DNA of 64,000 nt from JBCCGG01 sp039029395 (GCA_039029395.1 JBCCGG010000017.1:1-64000), one strand, 5' to 3'. Shown: positions 9,712 through 18,337, numbered from the stretch's first letter. Notes: generated by a model from the sequence alone, not told the origin. A program made the numbers and translations.

Positions 9712-11001
9712 TTACTCCGCCGCCGCCTGGCCGGCCTGCTTATAGGCCTCGATACGCCGCTCCAGCTCCGGCCTGAAGTGCCGGATCAGACCCTGCACCG
9801 GCCAGGCCGCCGCGTCGCCCAGGGCGCAAATCGTGTGGCCCTCGACCTGCTTGGTGACCTCTTGCAGGGTGTCGATCTCGCTGATCTCGGCCTGGCCTTT
9901 GACCATGCGGGTCAGCACCCGCCACATCCAACCGGTGCCCTCTCGGCAGGGTGTGCACTGGCCGCAGCTCTCGTGCATGTAAAAGTGCGACAGGCGGGCG
10001 ATCGCCTCGACGATGTCGGTCGACTGGTCCATCACGATGACCGCCGCCGTGCCCAGGCCCGACTTCACTTCGACCAGGGAGTCGAAGTCCATCAGCACAG
10101 TGTCGCAGACCGACTTGGGCAGGCAGGGCACCGAGGAGCCGCCCGGGATGATCGCCAGCAGATTGTCCCAGCCGCCGCGCACCCCACCGCAGTGCTTTTC
10201 GATCAGCTCCTTCAAGGGGATGCCCATCTCCTCCTCGACATTGCAGGGCTTCTCCACGTGCCCGGAGATCGAGAAGATCTTGGTGCCGGTGTTTTTCGGC
10301 CGGCCGAGGGCTGTCCACCAGTCGACGCCGCGCCTCAGGATCGTCGGGGTGACCGCGATGGTCTCCACGTTGTTGACCGTGGTCGGGCAGCCGTAGAGGC
10401 CGACCGCCGCTGGGAAAGGCGGCTTGAGGCGCGGCTGGCCCTTCTTGCCCTCCAAGCTCTCCAGCAGCGCGGTCTCCTCGCCGCAGATGTAGGCGCCGGC
10501 ACCCCGGTGGAGCGCGATGTCGTAGTCGTAGCCCGAGCCGCAGGCATTCTTGCCGATCAGGCCGGCGTCGTAGGCCTCCTCGATCGCCACCTGGATGTTC
10601 GAGGCCTCGCTGAAGAACTCGCCGCGGATGTATATGTAACAACCGGTCGCGCCCATGGCGAAGCCGGCCACCAGGCAGCCTTCCAGAAGCCGGTGGGGAT
10701 CGTAGCGCATGATCTCCCGGTCCTTGCAGGTGCCGGGCTCGGATTCGTCGGCGTTGACCACCAGATACGCCGGCCGTCCGCCGGTGTCCTTTGGCATGAA
10801 GGACCACTTGAGGCCGGTTGGGAAACCGGCCCCGCCCCGGCCCCGTAAGTTCGAATGCTTGATCTGGTCGATGATCTCGTCGCGGCCCAAGGCCAACAGC
10901 GCCTTGGTGTCGTCCCAGATGCCCCGGCGCCGGGCGCCCTCGAGCTTCCAGTCGTCCTGGCCGTAGAGGTTGGTGAAGATGCGGTCCTTGTCCTGCAGCA
11001 T
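9712..11001 (-). CDS. nuoF: NADH-quinone oxidoreductase subunit F (NADH/FMN binding)
   Basis: Entry point of electrons into complex I: binds NADH, FMN and the [4Fe-4S] cluster N3. The product is 429 residues from the ATG at 11001, which shares one base with the nuoE TGA. A GTG one codon upstream is possible. Motifs are the glycine-rich GRGGAGFPTGLKWSFMP for the dinucleotide and flavin, ESCGQCTPCREGTGWM for three cluster Cys, and HTICALGDAAAWPVQG for the fourth. Together with nuoE and nuoG it makes the NADH dehydrogenase module. Confidence 0.98.
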   Translation of the reverse strand: MLQDKDRIFTNLYGQDDWKLEGARRRGIWDDTKALLALGRDEIIDQIKHSNLRGRGGAGFPTGLKWSFMPKDTGGRPAYLVVNADESEPGTCKDREIMRYDPHRLLEGCLVAGFAMGATGCYIYIRGEFFSEASNIQVAIEEAYDAGLIGKNACGSGYDYDIALHRGAGAYICGEETALLESLEGKKGQPRLKPPFPAAVGLYGCPTTVNNVETIAVTPTILRRGVDWWTALGRPKNTGTKIFSISGHVEKPCNVEEEMGIPLKELIEKHCGGVRGGWDNLLAIIPGGSSVPCLPKSVCDTVLMDFDSLVEVKSGLGTAAVIVMDQSTDIVEAIARLSHFYMHESCGQCTPCREGTGWMWRVLTRMVKGQAEISEIDTLQEVTKQVEGHTICALGDAAAWPVQGLIRHFRPELERRIEAYKQAGQAAAE

Positions 11002-11624
11002 CACGCCTCCCCCTCGCCGCTCGAGGTCGGCTCCAACAGAGTCTGGGGCCCGCCCTCGGGTGCCGAGCCCATGCGGCCGATCTGGGAGCCCATGGCGACC
11101 TCCTTGCCGGCGCGCAGGTCGTCGATCATCTGAGCCATCTTCTCAGCCGTCAGGTCCTCGTAGTAGAGGTCGTTGATCTGCACCATGGGCGCGTTGGCGC
11201 AGGCCCCCAGGCATTCCACCTCGACCACCGAAAAGTGCCCGTCCTCGGAGACCTCGCCCAGCTCGGTGCCCAGCTTCTTGAGGCAGGTCCCGGTCAGCTC
11301 GTCAGAGCCGCGCAGCCAACAGGGTGTGGTGCGGCAGACTTGGATAAAGTGCTGCCCGACCGGCTTGAGGTTGAACATGGTGTAGAAGGTCGCGACCTCG
11401 TGAACCCGGATCGGCGCCATGTCCAACAGGTTGGCGACATACTCGATTGCCTCGTTGGAAACCCAATTGTCGTTCTGGCGCTGGGCCAGATCCAAGACCG
11501 CGATCACCGCGCTGGCCTGGCGGCCTTCGGGATAGCGCGCGATGATTCGCTTGGCTTGGGCCAGGCGCTCTTCGGACAGCGCGAAGCCGTTCGTCTGGCC
11601 CTCGGGATGGCTCGTGGTCTTCAT
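11001..11624 (-). CDS. nuoE: NADH-quinone oxidoreductase subunit E (2Fe-2S)
   Basis: Thioredoxin-fold subunit with the [2Fe-2S] cluster N1a. The four ligands are in VCRTTPCWLRG and VECLGACANAPMVQIN. The 207-residue product starts at ATG 11624, which overlaps the nuoD stop by four bases (ATGA). A much longer in-frame extension exists but runs through nuoD in the wrong frame and is not used. The C-terminal tail after the cluster domain is slightly longer than in E. coli, as is common in alphaproteobacteria. Confidence 0.97.
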   Translation of the reverse strand: MKTTSHPEGQTNGFALSEERLAQAKRIIARYPEGRQASAVIAVLDLAQRQNDNWVSNEAIEYVANLLDMAPIRVHEVATFYTMFNLKPVGQHFIQVCRTTPCWLRGSDELTGTCLKKLGTELGEVSEDGHFSVVEVECLGACANAPMVQINDLYYEDLTAEKMAQMIDDLRAGKEVAMGSQIGRMGSAPEGGPQTLLEPTSSGEGEA

Positions 11625-12799
11625 CGATCGACCTCGCCGAAGACGATGTCCATGGAGCCCAGGATCGCCACGCTGTCGGCCAACATATGGCCCTTGCACA
11701 TGTAGTCCATGGCCGCCAGATGGGCGAAACCGGGCGCGCGGATCTTGCACTTGTAGGGCCGGTTGGTGCCGTCGGAAACCAGATAGACCGCGAACTCGCC
11801 CTTCGGCGCCTCGACCGCGGTATAGGTCTCGCCGGCCGGCACGTGATAGCCCTCGGTGTAGAGCTTGAAGTGATGGATCAGCGCTTCCATGGAGTGCTTC
11901 ATCTCGCCCCGCTTGGGCGGCGAGATCTTGCTGTTGGGCAAGTGCACCGGGCCGTCCGGCATCTTCTCGACGCACTGCTTCATGATCTTGAGGCTCTGGC
12001 GCATCTCCTCCATGCGCACCTGGTAGCGGTCGAAGCAATCGCCGTTCTTGCCGACCGGGATGCCGAACTCGAGCTCGTCATAGCACTCGTAGGGCTGGGC
12101 CTTGCGCAGATCCCAGGGCACGCCCGAACCGCGCAGCATGGGCCCGCTGAAGCCCCAGTCGCAGGCCTCTTCCCTAGAGACAACGCCAATGTCCACCGTG
12201 CGCTGGCGGTAGATCCGGTTGTCGCTCAAGAGATGCTCGAACTCGTCGATGGTCTTGGGAAAGGTCTCGCAGAACCGGGCGATATCGTCGAGCAGGCCGG
12301 CCGGCAAATCCTGGTGGACCCCGCCGGGCCGGAAATAGGCGGCGTGAAGGCGCGCGCCCGAGGCCCGCTCGTAGAACTCCATCAGCTTCTCGCGCTGCTC
12401 GAAGCCCCAGAGGATCGGCGTCATGGCGCCGACGTCGAGCGCGAAGGTGGTGATATTCAAGATGTGGTTGGCGATCCGGCCGATCTCTGCATAGAGCACC
12501 CGGATAAACTGGGCGCGCTTTGGCACCTTGACGCCGAGCAGCTTCTCGGTCGCCAGCGCAAAGGCGTGCTCCTGGTTCATCGGCGCGACGTAGTCGAGCC
12601 GGTCGAAGTAGGGCACGGCTTGCAGATAGGTCTTGTACTCGATCAGCTTCTCGGTGCCCCGGTGCAGCAGGCCGATGTGCGGGTCGGCGCGCTCGATCAC
12701 CTCGCCGTCCATTTCCAGCACCAAGCGCAGCACGCCGTGGGCGGCCGGGTGCTGGGGCCCGAAATTGAGGGTCATCGGCTTGATCTGGGTCTCGGCCAT
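11621..12799 (-). CDS. nuoD: NADH-quinone oxidoreductase subunit D (49 kDa)
   Basis: Catalytic core subunit that forms the quinone-binding pocket with NuoB. The 392-residue product shows the beta-hairpin NFGPQHPAAHGVLRLVLEMD with the quinone-site His, plus RIANHILNITTFALDVGAMT and the C-terminal MDIVFGEVDR of the family. It is separate from nuoC, unlike the fused E. coli form. It overlaps nuoC by one base and nuoE by four. Confidence 0.98.
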   Translation of the reverse strand: MAETQIKPMTLNFGPQHPAAHGVLRLVLEMDGEVIERADPHIGLLHRGTEKLIEYKTYLQAVPYFDRLDYVAPMNQEHAFALATEKLLGVKVPKRAQFIRVLYAEIGRIANHILNITTFALDVGAMTPILWGFEQREKLMEFYERASGARLHAAYFRPGGVHQDLPAGLLDDIARFCETFPKTIDEFEHLLSDNRIYRQRTVDIGVVSREEACDWGFSGPMLRGSGVPWDLRKAQPYECYDELEFGIPVGKNGDCFDRYQVRMEEMRQSLKIMKQCVEKMPDGPVHLPNSKISPPKRGEMKHSMEALIHHFKLYTEGYHVPAGETYTAVEAPKGEFAVYLVSDGTNRPYKCKIRAPGFAHLAAMDYMCKGHMLADSVAILGSMDIVFGEVDR

Positions 12800-13419
12800 C
12801 AGGAGGCAGCCTCCTCGTCCTCGGTCTTGGCCTTCTCGTCGCCCGGCGGCTGCAGCATGCCCTCCCAGGGACTCATAAAGTCGAAGTTACGGAACTCCTG
12901 GGTCAGCTTGACCGGCTCGTAGACGACCCGCTTCTTCTCCTCGTCGTAGCGCACCTCGACATAGCCGGTGAGCGGGAAATCCTTGCGCAAGGGATGCCCC
13001 TCGAATCCGTAGTCGGTAAGGATGCGCCTGAGATCCGGATGGTCGGAGAAAACCACGCCGTACATGTCCCAGACCTCGCGCTCGAACCAAGCGGCGGAAC
13101 TGAAGACCTCGACGGCCGAGGGCGCCACCTCGCCCTCTTTCAGGGGCAGCTTGACGCGGATGCGCTGGTTCTGCTTCAGGGACAGGAGGTTGTAGATCAC
13201 CTCGAAGCGGTACTCCCGATCCGGATGGTCGACCGCGGTGACGTCCATCAGTAGCTTGAACTGGCAGTTCTGATCATCGCGCAGAAGGGTCAGCGCTTTC
13301 AGCAGGCCCTCGGGCGTGGCCGTCAACATGAGCTCATCGTGGGCGACCAGAACCTGGGACACCTCACCCGCGAGCTGCAGCGAGACCTGCTCGCCGAGGT
13401 CGTTCAGGGCCTGGTCCAT
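12799..13419 (-). CDS. nuoC: NADH-quinone oxidoreductase subunit C (30 kDa)
   Basis: Peripheral-arm subunit without cofactors, supporting NuoD and NuoB. The 206-residue product carries the complex I 30-kDa signature EREVWDMYGVVFSDHPDLRR, followed by DYGFEGHPLRKDFPLTGY. The C-terminal tail is acidic. It starts 39 bases after the nuoB stop, and its stop overlaps the nuoD start by one base. Confidence 0.97.
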   Translation of the reverse strand: MDQALNDLGEQVSLQLAGEVSQVLVAHDELMLTATPEGLLKALTLLRDDQNCQFKLLMDVTAVDHPDREYRFEVIYNLLSLKQNQRIRVKLPLKEGEVAPSAVEVFSSAAWFEREVWDMYGVVFSDHPDLRRILTDYGFEGHPLRKDFPLTGYVEVRYDEEKKRVVYEPVKLTQEFRNFDFMSPWEGMLQPPGDEKAKTEDEEAAS

Positions 13420-13458
13420 GTGAGTCGACCTTGTGTCATGAAGCGAAACGAGCTCTCG

Positions 13459-13998
13459 TCAGCGCACGATGCCGGCGCTGCGCTTGATCTTCTTTTGCAG
13501 CTGCAGGATGCCGTAAAGCAAGGCCTCGGCGGTCGGCGGACAGCCGGGCACATAGATGTCGACCGGCACGACCCGGTCGCAGCCCCGCACCACAGAGTAG
13601 GAGTAGTGGTAGTAGCCGCCGCCGTTGGCGCAGGAGCCCATGGAGATGACCCAACGCGGCTCCGCCATCTGGTCGTAGACCTTGCGCAAGGCGGGCGCCA
13701 TCTTGTTGGTGAGCGTGCCGGCAACGATCATTACGTCCGACTGCCGCGGGCTCGGCCGGAACACCAGGCCGAAGCGGTCCAGGTCGTAGCGGCTGCAGGC
13801 GGTGTGCATCATCTCGACCGCGCAGCACGCCAAGCCGAAGGTCATCGGCCAGAGCGAGCCCGATCGGGCCCAGGCGGCCAGCTTGTCCATGTTGGCAACC
13901 ACGAAGCCCTTATCCTCGAGCTCGCTGGTGACCCGGCCCAGAACGGCATCCTGGGTGGCACCGGGCGCCAGGGGCGCGGTGCCGGTCTCTGTGCTCAT
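13459..13998 (-). CDS. nuoB: NADH-quinone oxidoreductase subunit B (N2 cluster)
   Basis: Carries the terminal [4Fe-4S] cluster N2 that reduces quinone. Ligands are visible in FGLACCAVEMMH (the tandem Cys), GSCANGGGYYHYSYS and YVPGCPPTAEALLYG. The 179-residue length is normal. It starts 19 bases after nuoA. The N-terminal twenty residues are low in similarity to other families, as usual for alphaproteobacterial NuoB. Confidence 0.98.
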   Translation of the reverse strand: MSTETGTAPLAPGATQDAVLGRVTSELEDKGFVVANMDKLAAWARSGSLWPMTFGLACCAVEMMHTACSRYDLDRFGLVFRPSPRQSDVMIVAGTLTNKMAPALRKVYDQMAEPRWVISMGSCANGGGYYHYSYSVVRGCDRVVPVDIYVPGCPPTAEALLYGILQLQKKIKRSAGIVR

Positions 13999-14017
13999 TG
14001 CGGCCGCCTCCTGACCC

Positions 14018-14383
14018 CTACTCCCATTCCAACGCCCCCTTCTTCCATTCGTAGACGAAGCCGATGGTCAGAACCGCGAGGAACACGAACATCGACCACC
14101 AGCCGAACTCGCCGATATCGCCCAAGGCGATCGCCCAAGGAAACAGGAAAGCGACTTCCAGGTCGAAGATGATGAAGAGGATGGCCACCAAATAGAAGCG
14201 GACGTCAAACTTGCCGCGGGCGTCGTCGAAGGCTTCGAAGCCGCATTCGTAGGACGAGACCTTCTCGGAATCGGGTCGCTGCTTGGCGACGACGTAGGAC
14301 GCAATGACGATAATGCTCGAAAGTGCCACCGCGATCCCGATGAAGATCAGGATCGGCAGGTATTCTACGAGCAGCCCCTCCAT
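14018..14383 (-). CDS. nuoA: NADH-quinone oxidoreductase subunit A
   Basis: First gene of the complex I operon. The 121-residue product has three transmembrane helices and the conserved loop SYECGFEAFDDARGKFDVRFY. Of two close ATGs, the one at 14383 is chosen because it lies 8 bases after AAGGAG, while the one at 14389 is only 2 bases away. The operon promoter must lie in the 168-base gap shared with the divergent gene at 14552. No convincing hexamers were recognised there. Confidence 0.96.
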   Translation of the reverse strand: MEGLLVEYLPILIFIGIAVALSSIIVIASYVVAKQRPDSEKVSSYECGFEAFDDARGKFDVRFYLVAILFIIFDLEVAFLFPWAIALGDIGEFGWWSMFVFLAVLTIGFVYEWKKGALEWE

Positions 14384-14551
14384 GGCCATCGCTCCTTTTC
14401 GCCCCTTAAAGGCCTGGTGGACCAGGCGTCCCGGGACCTTCGGAAAGGCTGCCCCGGCGTGTTTCGGGCGAACTATAATGGCTTCGCCCATTTGGGGAAA
14501 GGATCAAACGCAAGGAGCCAAGGGGGTGCTCCGAGCACAAGGTGGTGAGCC

Positions 14552-15226
14552 ATGCGTAGACCTGGATCAATGCGCGGACTGGAGGACCTGGGCCGGGTTC
14601 GGCTAAGCCCGAACTTTTTCCTGCGCGACTTCCTTTATTCGGAGATCGCCGACTTTTACGGCATCCCGAATCTGCCGGAAACGCCCGATTTAGCCATCGA
14701 AGTGGGCCGCCGCCTGTGCCAAGAGCTGCTCGAGCCGCTTCAGGCGACCTTCGGGCGAATCGCCGTGCGCTCGGGCTACCGGGCACCCGAGGTCAACGCC
14801 TTCGGCAACAAGACCGGCGGGCAATGTGCCAGTAACGCCGCCAACGCGGCTTACCACATCTGGGACCACCTGGACGCCAAGGGGCACATGGGCGCCGGCG
14901 CCTGCATCGTAATTCCCTGGTTCGCCGACCGCTATGCCGACGGCGAGGACTGGCGCTCGCTCGCTTGGTACCTGCACGACAAGCTGCCCTACAGCCACCT
15001 ACAGTTCTTCCCGAAGCTGGCCGCGTTCAACATACAGTGGCACGAGCACCCGATAAGACGGATCGACAGTTTCATCGCGCCGCGCGGCTGCCTGACCAAG
15101 CCGGGAATGGCCAACAACGGCGGCAACCACGGCGACTGGTACCGGGGCTTCCCGGCGCTGAAAACGCCGGCTGGTGTTGGGTTTGGGGTGGGGACCCAAG
15201 GGTATGGCGGGAGTGACGGGACTTGA
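14552..15226 (+). CDS. Peptidase M15-like (YcbK/M15A type) protein
   Basis: A 224-residue protein with no signal peptide. The fold resembles the M15A-like D-Ala-D-Ala carboxypeptidase group: LSPNFFLRDFLYSEIADFYG at the start, then RSGYRAPEVNAFGN, and possible metal ligands in AYHIWDHLDAKG and NIQWHEHPIRRIDSF. Catalysis is inferred from that pattern only. AAGGTGG lies upstream of the ATG. The C-terminal 20 residues are glycine-rich and the final codons run antisense into the tRNA-Asp gene. It is divergent from nuoA. Confidence 0.6.
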   Translation: MRRPGSMRGLEDLGRVRLSPNFFLRDFLYSEIADFYGIPNLPETPDLAIEVGRRLCQELLEPLQATFGRIAVRSGYRAPEVNAFGNKTGGQCASNAANAAYHIWDHLDAKGHMGAGACIVIPWFADRYADGEDWRSLAWYLHDKLPYSHLQFFPKLAAFNIQWHEHPIRRIDSFIAPRGCLTKPGMANNGGNHGDWYRGFPALKTPAGVGFGVGTQGYGGSDGT

Positions 15227-15281
15227 ACCCGCGGCCTCTGGCGTGACAGGCCAGCGCTCTAACCAACTGAGCTACACCCCC
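15205..15281 (-). tRNA. tRNA-Asp (anticodon GTC)
   Basis: A 77-base cloverleaf with a GGGGGTG/CACTCCC acceptor stem (one G-U pair), D-arm AGCTCAGTTGG, anticodon loop CTGTCAC reading GTC, T-arm with GGTTCAAGTCC, discriminator G and encoded CCA. The G discriminator fits Asp identity. Its 3' end overlaps the last 22 bases of the M15-like gene on the other strand. Confidence 0.97.
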
Positions 15282-15380
15282 AAGACGGGCATACCGGTGC
15301 CTCGGGCCGCCGTCATGTACTCCAGGGCCCGTGGCCTGTCAAGCAATCCACCGGGCCTTCGGAGCAAAACATTAACAATC

Positions 15381-15395
15381 TCCTGCTAAGCAGGA
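15381..15395. promoter_or_regulatory. 15-bp perfect dyad upstream of the sulfatase-fold gene
   Basis: TCCTGCTAAGCAGGA is a perfect 7+1+7 palindrome located 36 bases before the start codon at 15432. The single-base centre makes an RNA hairpin unlikely and an operator for a dimeric regulator more likely. No regulator is identified and the role is inference. Confidence 0.35.
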
Positions 15396-15431
15396 TCCGC
15401 CTGGTGATCAGGTGACCGATGGGGCCCCCGA

Positions 15432-16973
15432 ATGCTGCCGATCCACCCCGTTCTCCTGGCGAGCTTTCTATGGCTTTCGTCCTATGCGGCGAACCGGGAC
15501 GAGCTGTTCTTCCATGACGTCATGGGCGCCGGCCTGGCGATCACGGGTGCGGCGATGCTGCTTGTCGGCCTGGTTTGGAGCTTGACCCGCAATGCCGGCC
15601 TGAGCGGGGTCCTGGCTTTGATCATCATCATCGGCGTGGCCTACTATGGGCGGGTCTTCGACGGCCTGGATGCCGCGCTCGGCGGCACGTTGCCGAACGG
15701 TGTGTTCCTCGTGCTCTGGTGCCTTCTGTTTCTCGCCGCCATCGGCGTCATCGCGGCCAAGCGCTCGCGCTTCGAGAGCCTGACCAGATCGTTGAACCTG
15801 GTTTCCTTGGCCCTGATCGCCCTGCCCCTTGGATCGCTTGCGATCGGTGCTGTTGGCGGGCAGAAAATCGCCGAAGCCCAGGCCGCGCCGCTTCCACCAG
15901 TCTCGGTGGCCGAGGGGCCGACGCGTCGGCCGGACATCTTTTACCTGGTGTTCGACCGCTATGCCGACAACCGGACCCTCAAGCAGCTCTACGGCTTCGA
16001 CAATGGAGTCTTCCTGGAAGGCCTCCGGCAAAGGGGCTTCCACGTCACCGACCAAGCCCGCGCCAACTACACCAAAACTGCCCATTCCCTGGCCTCCAGC
16101 CTCAATCTGCAGCACTTGCATGGGCTTTCCGAGCAGATCGGCAGCGGATCGGGCGACTGGAAGCCGGTCTACAGCCTGCTAAGGGAGAACCGTGCCGCCC
16201 AGTTTCTCAAGGCCCAGGGCTACCGCTATCTTCACCTGGGCTCCTGGTGGCAGCCGACCAGAGACAACGATCTGGCAGACGAGAGCTTCGACGGCACGCC
16301 GCCCCTGCCCTGGCTCGGCATCAGCCTGAACGAATTCCAGTGGCTGCTTGCCAAGCCGAGCCTGCTCGTGCGCGCCGCCGACCTGCTGCTCGGCCAAAGC
16401 CACGACCGGGAACGCGAGCAGCATCAGCGCGTTCGGAAAAAGTTCGAGAAATTGGCCGCTGCGCGCCACCAGGACGCGCCGCTCTTCGTGTTCGCCCACA
16501 TGCTTGTGCCCCACCCGCCCTACGTCTTCCACCCCGACGGCCGCTTCAAGACGGCGGCCGAGGCCCAAGCCCTGCCGGAGCGCCGCAACTACCTGGACCA
16601 GCTCCTCTACAGCAACCAACAGATCGAAGCGCTGCTCGACGAGCTGCTTGCCCGGGATCCCCAGCCGATCATCATCCTGCAGGCCGACGAAGGGCCTTTT
16701 CCGGCGCGCTACAGCCGGGATACGGAAGGTTTCGATTGGCGCCAGGCCAGCGATGAGGAGCTGAAAGAAAAATTCGGTATCCTTAACGCGGTCTACTTTC
16801 CAGACCGCGACTACCGAGGTCTTCAGGGCGATGTCACGCCGGTGAATACATTCCGCGTTTTGCTTAACACCTACTTCGGCACCCAGCTGCCGCTGCTGCC
16901 GGACCGCAGCTACAGCTTTGCATCGGATTCGGATCTCTACTCCTTCTTCGATGTCACCGACGCCCTTCAGTAA
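15432..16973 (+). CDS. Membrane-anchored sulfatase-fold (alkaline phosphatase superfamily) protein
   Basis: A 513-residue protein. The first ~150 residues form about four transmembrane helices, followed by a periplasmic domain beginning RRPDIFYLVFDRYADNRTL. This matches the start of sulfatase-type phospho- or sulfo-transferases, with the metal-binding Asp in LVFDRY and a candidate nucleophile Thr/Ser in ANYTKTAHSLASSLN. FVFAHMLVPHPPYVF is the distal metal-His segment. By family resemblance (LtaS, OpgB and Eptase-like proteins) it may move phospho-headgroups onto a surface glycan or lipid, but the substrate is unknown. It stands alone between tRNA-Asp and a PAS protein. Confidence 0.7.
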   Translation: MLPIHPVLLASFLWLSSYAANRDELFFHDVMGAGLAITGAAMLLVGLVWSLTRNAGLSGVLALIIIIGVAYYGRVFDGLDAALGGTLPNGVFLVLWCLLFLAAIGVIAAKRSRFESLTRSLNLVSLALIALPLGSLAIGAVGGQKIAEAQAAPLPPVSVAEGPTRRPDIFYLVFDRYADNRTLKQLYGFDNGVFLEGLRQRGFHVTDQARANYTKTAHSLASSLNLQHLHGLSEQIGSGSGDWKPVYSLLRENRAAQFLKAQGYRYLHLGSWWQPTRDNDLADESFDGTPPLPWLGISLNEFQWLLAKPSLLVRAADLLLGQSHDREREQHQRVRKKFEKLAAARHQDAPLFVFAHMLVPHPPYVFHPDGRFKTAAEAQALPERRNYLDQLLYSNQQIEALLDELLARDPQPIIILQADEGPFPARYSRDTEGFDWRQASDEELKEKFGILNAVYFPDRDYRGLQGDVTPVNTFRVLLNTYFGTQLPLLPDRSYSFASDSDLYSFFDVTDALQ

Positions 16974-17016
16974 CCTCGAAAATCACGAAGCTCAGCTGAT
17001 CGCGTCCGGGCCTTGG

Positions 17017-17034
17017 CGACTCGGTCGCGAGTCG
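17017..17034. other. Small hairpin downstream of the sulfatase-fold gene
   Basis: CGACTCG and CGAGTCG form a 7-bp stem around GTCG, 44 bases after the stop codon at 16973. There is no T-run, so an intrinsic terminator is doubtful. The stem contains two GANTC sequences, the CcrM methylation target in alphaproteobacteria. The remaining bases up to 17143 hold no gene. Confidence 0.35.
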
Positions 17035-17143
17035 GGCATTCTGCTCGAAGACCTTTGATATTAGGACATTCTCCACACTCAATCTGTACACATTTCATTC
17101 GAGGCCTTGCCCCTAAAAGACCCGTTGGAAAGGCGTCATCAGC

Positions 17144-17599
17144 ATGAAAATGACTTCGCCCGTTCAGGAACGCCGGTTGAACATGCGTCTCATGGGCTAT
17201 TGGCAAGAGCTGCGGGCTGGTGCTTCCTGTCCAACGGCGGCCCGATTTGACCCATCGGATATCGCCGACGTCTGGGATCACTGCTTTTCTCTATCCCAAT
17301 CAGACAAGGGGAAGGACTGGGTTTTTCGCCATATCGGGCCGGCCCTGGCCAAGGAGTCCGGACTGAAGTGTGACTACGCCACTAGCTCACAGATTCCTTC
17401 CGGTAGCCTCTTGCATCACATGCTGCAGCGTCTATCCGTCTTCGACGAGGGCCTGCAGCCGATCGTCAACAGCGGCGCATTCAAGACCGCCGAGGGCCGC
17501 GATTGCCTCTATCGGGCAATATTGCTGCCCTTCGTCGGCGGTTCAGCGAAAGTCGAGCTGGTGGTCGGCGGCGCCCGCTGCAAGCCCGTTCCCGACTAA
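17144..17599 (+). CDS. PAS_5-type PAS domain protein
   Basis: A 151-residue single-domain protein resembling the small alphaproteobacterial PAS_5 family. An N-terminal helix (RLMGYWQELRAG) is followed by the signature-like ARFDPSDIADVWDHCFSL, then alternating beta strands ending in AILLPFVGGSAKVELVVGGA. There is no output domain, so it probably senses or docks rather than acts as an enzyme. Such proteins often occur in several copies per genome. The ATG follows GGAAAGG at 11 bases. The ligand is unknown. Confidence 0.65.
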   Translation: MKMTSPVQERRLNMRLMGYWQELRAGASCPTAARFDPSDIADVWDHCFSLSQSDKGKDWVFRHIGPALAKESGLKCDYATSSQIPSGSLLHHMLQRLSVFDEGLQPIVNSGAFKTAEGRDCLYRAILLPFVGGSAKVELVVGGARCKPVPD

Positions 17600-17750
17600 C
17601 GGCGAAACAGGCGTTTCACGAACTCGCCGCCTCAGATTGCTTGCGAAAACGATTCCTATGGCAAATAGATAAAATTTGTGATAAATTTGTGTAAATCCGA
17701 CGTGGATCCAGCTGTTACGGCTAATCCTTTCGGGTACAGAGTCCAGGGTC

Positions 17751-17930
17751 ATGAAACACGCTGCAACGCGCTTCGCGCAACTCTACATCTTCATCTTCAT
17801 TCTGATCAGCGGGCTCATCTTTGCCGTTAACCTTAAAACCCAACGGGTCGACGACGCGCTGCCCACTGCGATTGTCCACGGGGCAATCTGGCCGGTAACG
17901 GTGGTCGACTGGCTGTCCAGTCCTCATTGA
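17751..17930 (+). CDS. Small single-pass membrane protein, 59 aa
   Basis: ATG at 17751, stop at 17930. The product has a basic N-terminus (MKHAATRFAQ), one hydrophobic helix (LYIFIFILISGLIFAVNL) and a ~30-residue tail ending DWLSSPH. The ribosome site is weak (CAGGG). The charge pattern puts the N-terminus in the cytoplasm. It lies between the PAS protein and a small lipoprotein. No family is recognised; the call rests on the membrane helix and its isolated position. Confidence 0.5.
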   Translation: MKHAATRFAQLYIFIFILISGLIFAVNLKTQRVDDALPTAIVHGAIWPVTVVDWLSSPH

Positions 17931-18073
17931 GCTCGCGTTAAAGAACGTTTCTTGTAAAGGTCGACGGCTTGTCGCCTTCACAGAGGCTGCTCTTTTGCGT
18001 GTTCAGGCTTGTGCGCGCTTCGCGAGGGCCCACCTATAGCCGAGCCCACACTCTTCCAATGGAAACAACCGGC

Positions 18074-18337
18074 ATGACCATTCGGCGACCCGCGACCTGC
18101 GCCATCGCGTTTATCGGCCTTTTGGCCCTCAGCGCTTGCGAAACTCAGTTCGGCAATGTCGAGGACGATTTTTCCAGCTATAGCAAGCCAGGCGCCTCCG
18201 AGAGCGCGCGCGATGCCGCCGTGCGCGAATGCGTGTTCGGGCCCCAGGGCGGCGGGCGGACCGGTCGTGTCGGCAATGACGTTCGCGATCTTAGGATTGA
18301 GACTTGCTTGCAGCAGAAAGGCTATCGTCGGGGATGA
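18074..18337 (+). CDS. Small lipoprotein, 87 aa
   Basis: The product begins MTIRRPATCAIAFIGLLALS and reaches a lipobox Cys in LLALSAC, so it should be lipidated and anchored in the periplasm. The mature part is short, with Cys in RECVFGP and ETCLQQKGY that could form a disulfide. The ATG at 18074 is preferred because GGAAAC lies just upstream; an ATG at 18059 adds five residues. The mature C-terminal pattern resembles short alphaproteobacterial lipoproteins of unknown role. Confidence 0.6.
   Translation: MTIRRPATCAIAFIGLLALSACETQFGNVEDDFSSYSKPGASESARDAAVRECVFGPQGGGRTGRVGNDVRDLRIETCLQQKGYRRG

Noticed and set aside
9154..10848. 564-codon plus-strand frame opposite nuoG and nuoF
   Set aside because: Composition typical of antisense frames (His, Arg, Gly, Ala), no motif, and opposite well-supported nuo genes.
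15575..16756. 393-codon plus-strand frame inside the sulfatase-fold gene
   Set aside because: Out-of-frame, Arg/Pro-rich; the main frame carries the membrane and catalytic segments.
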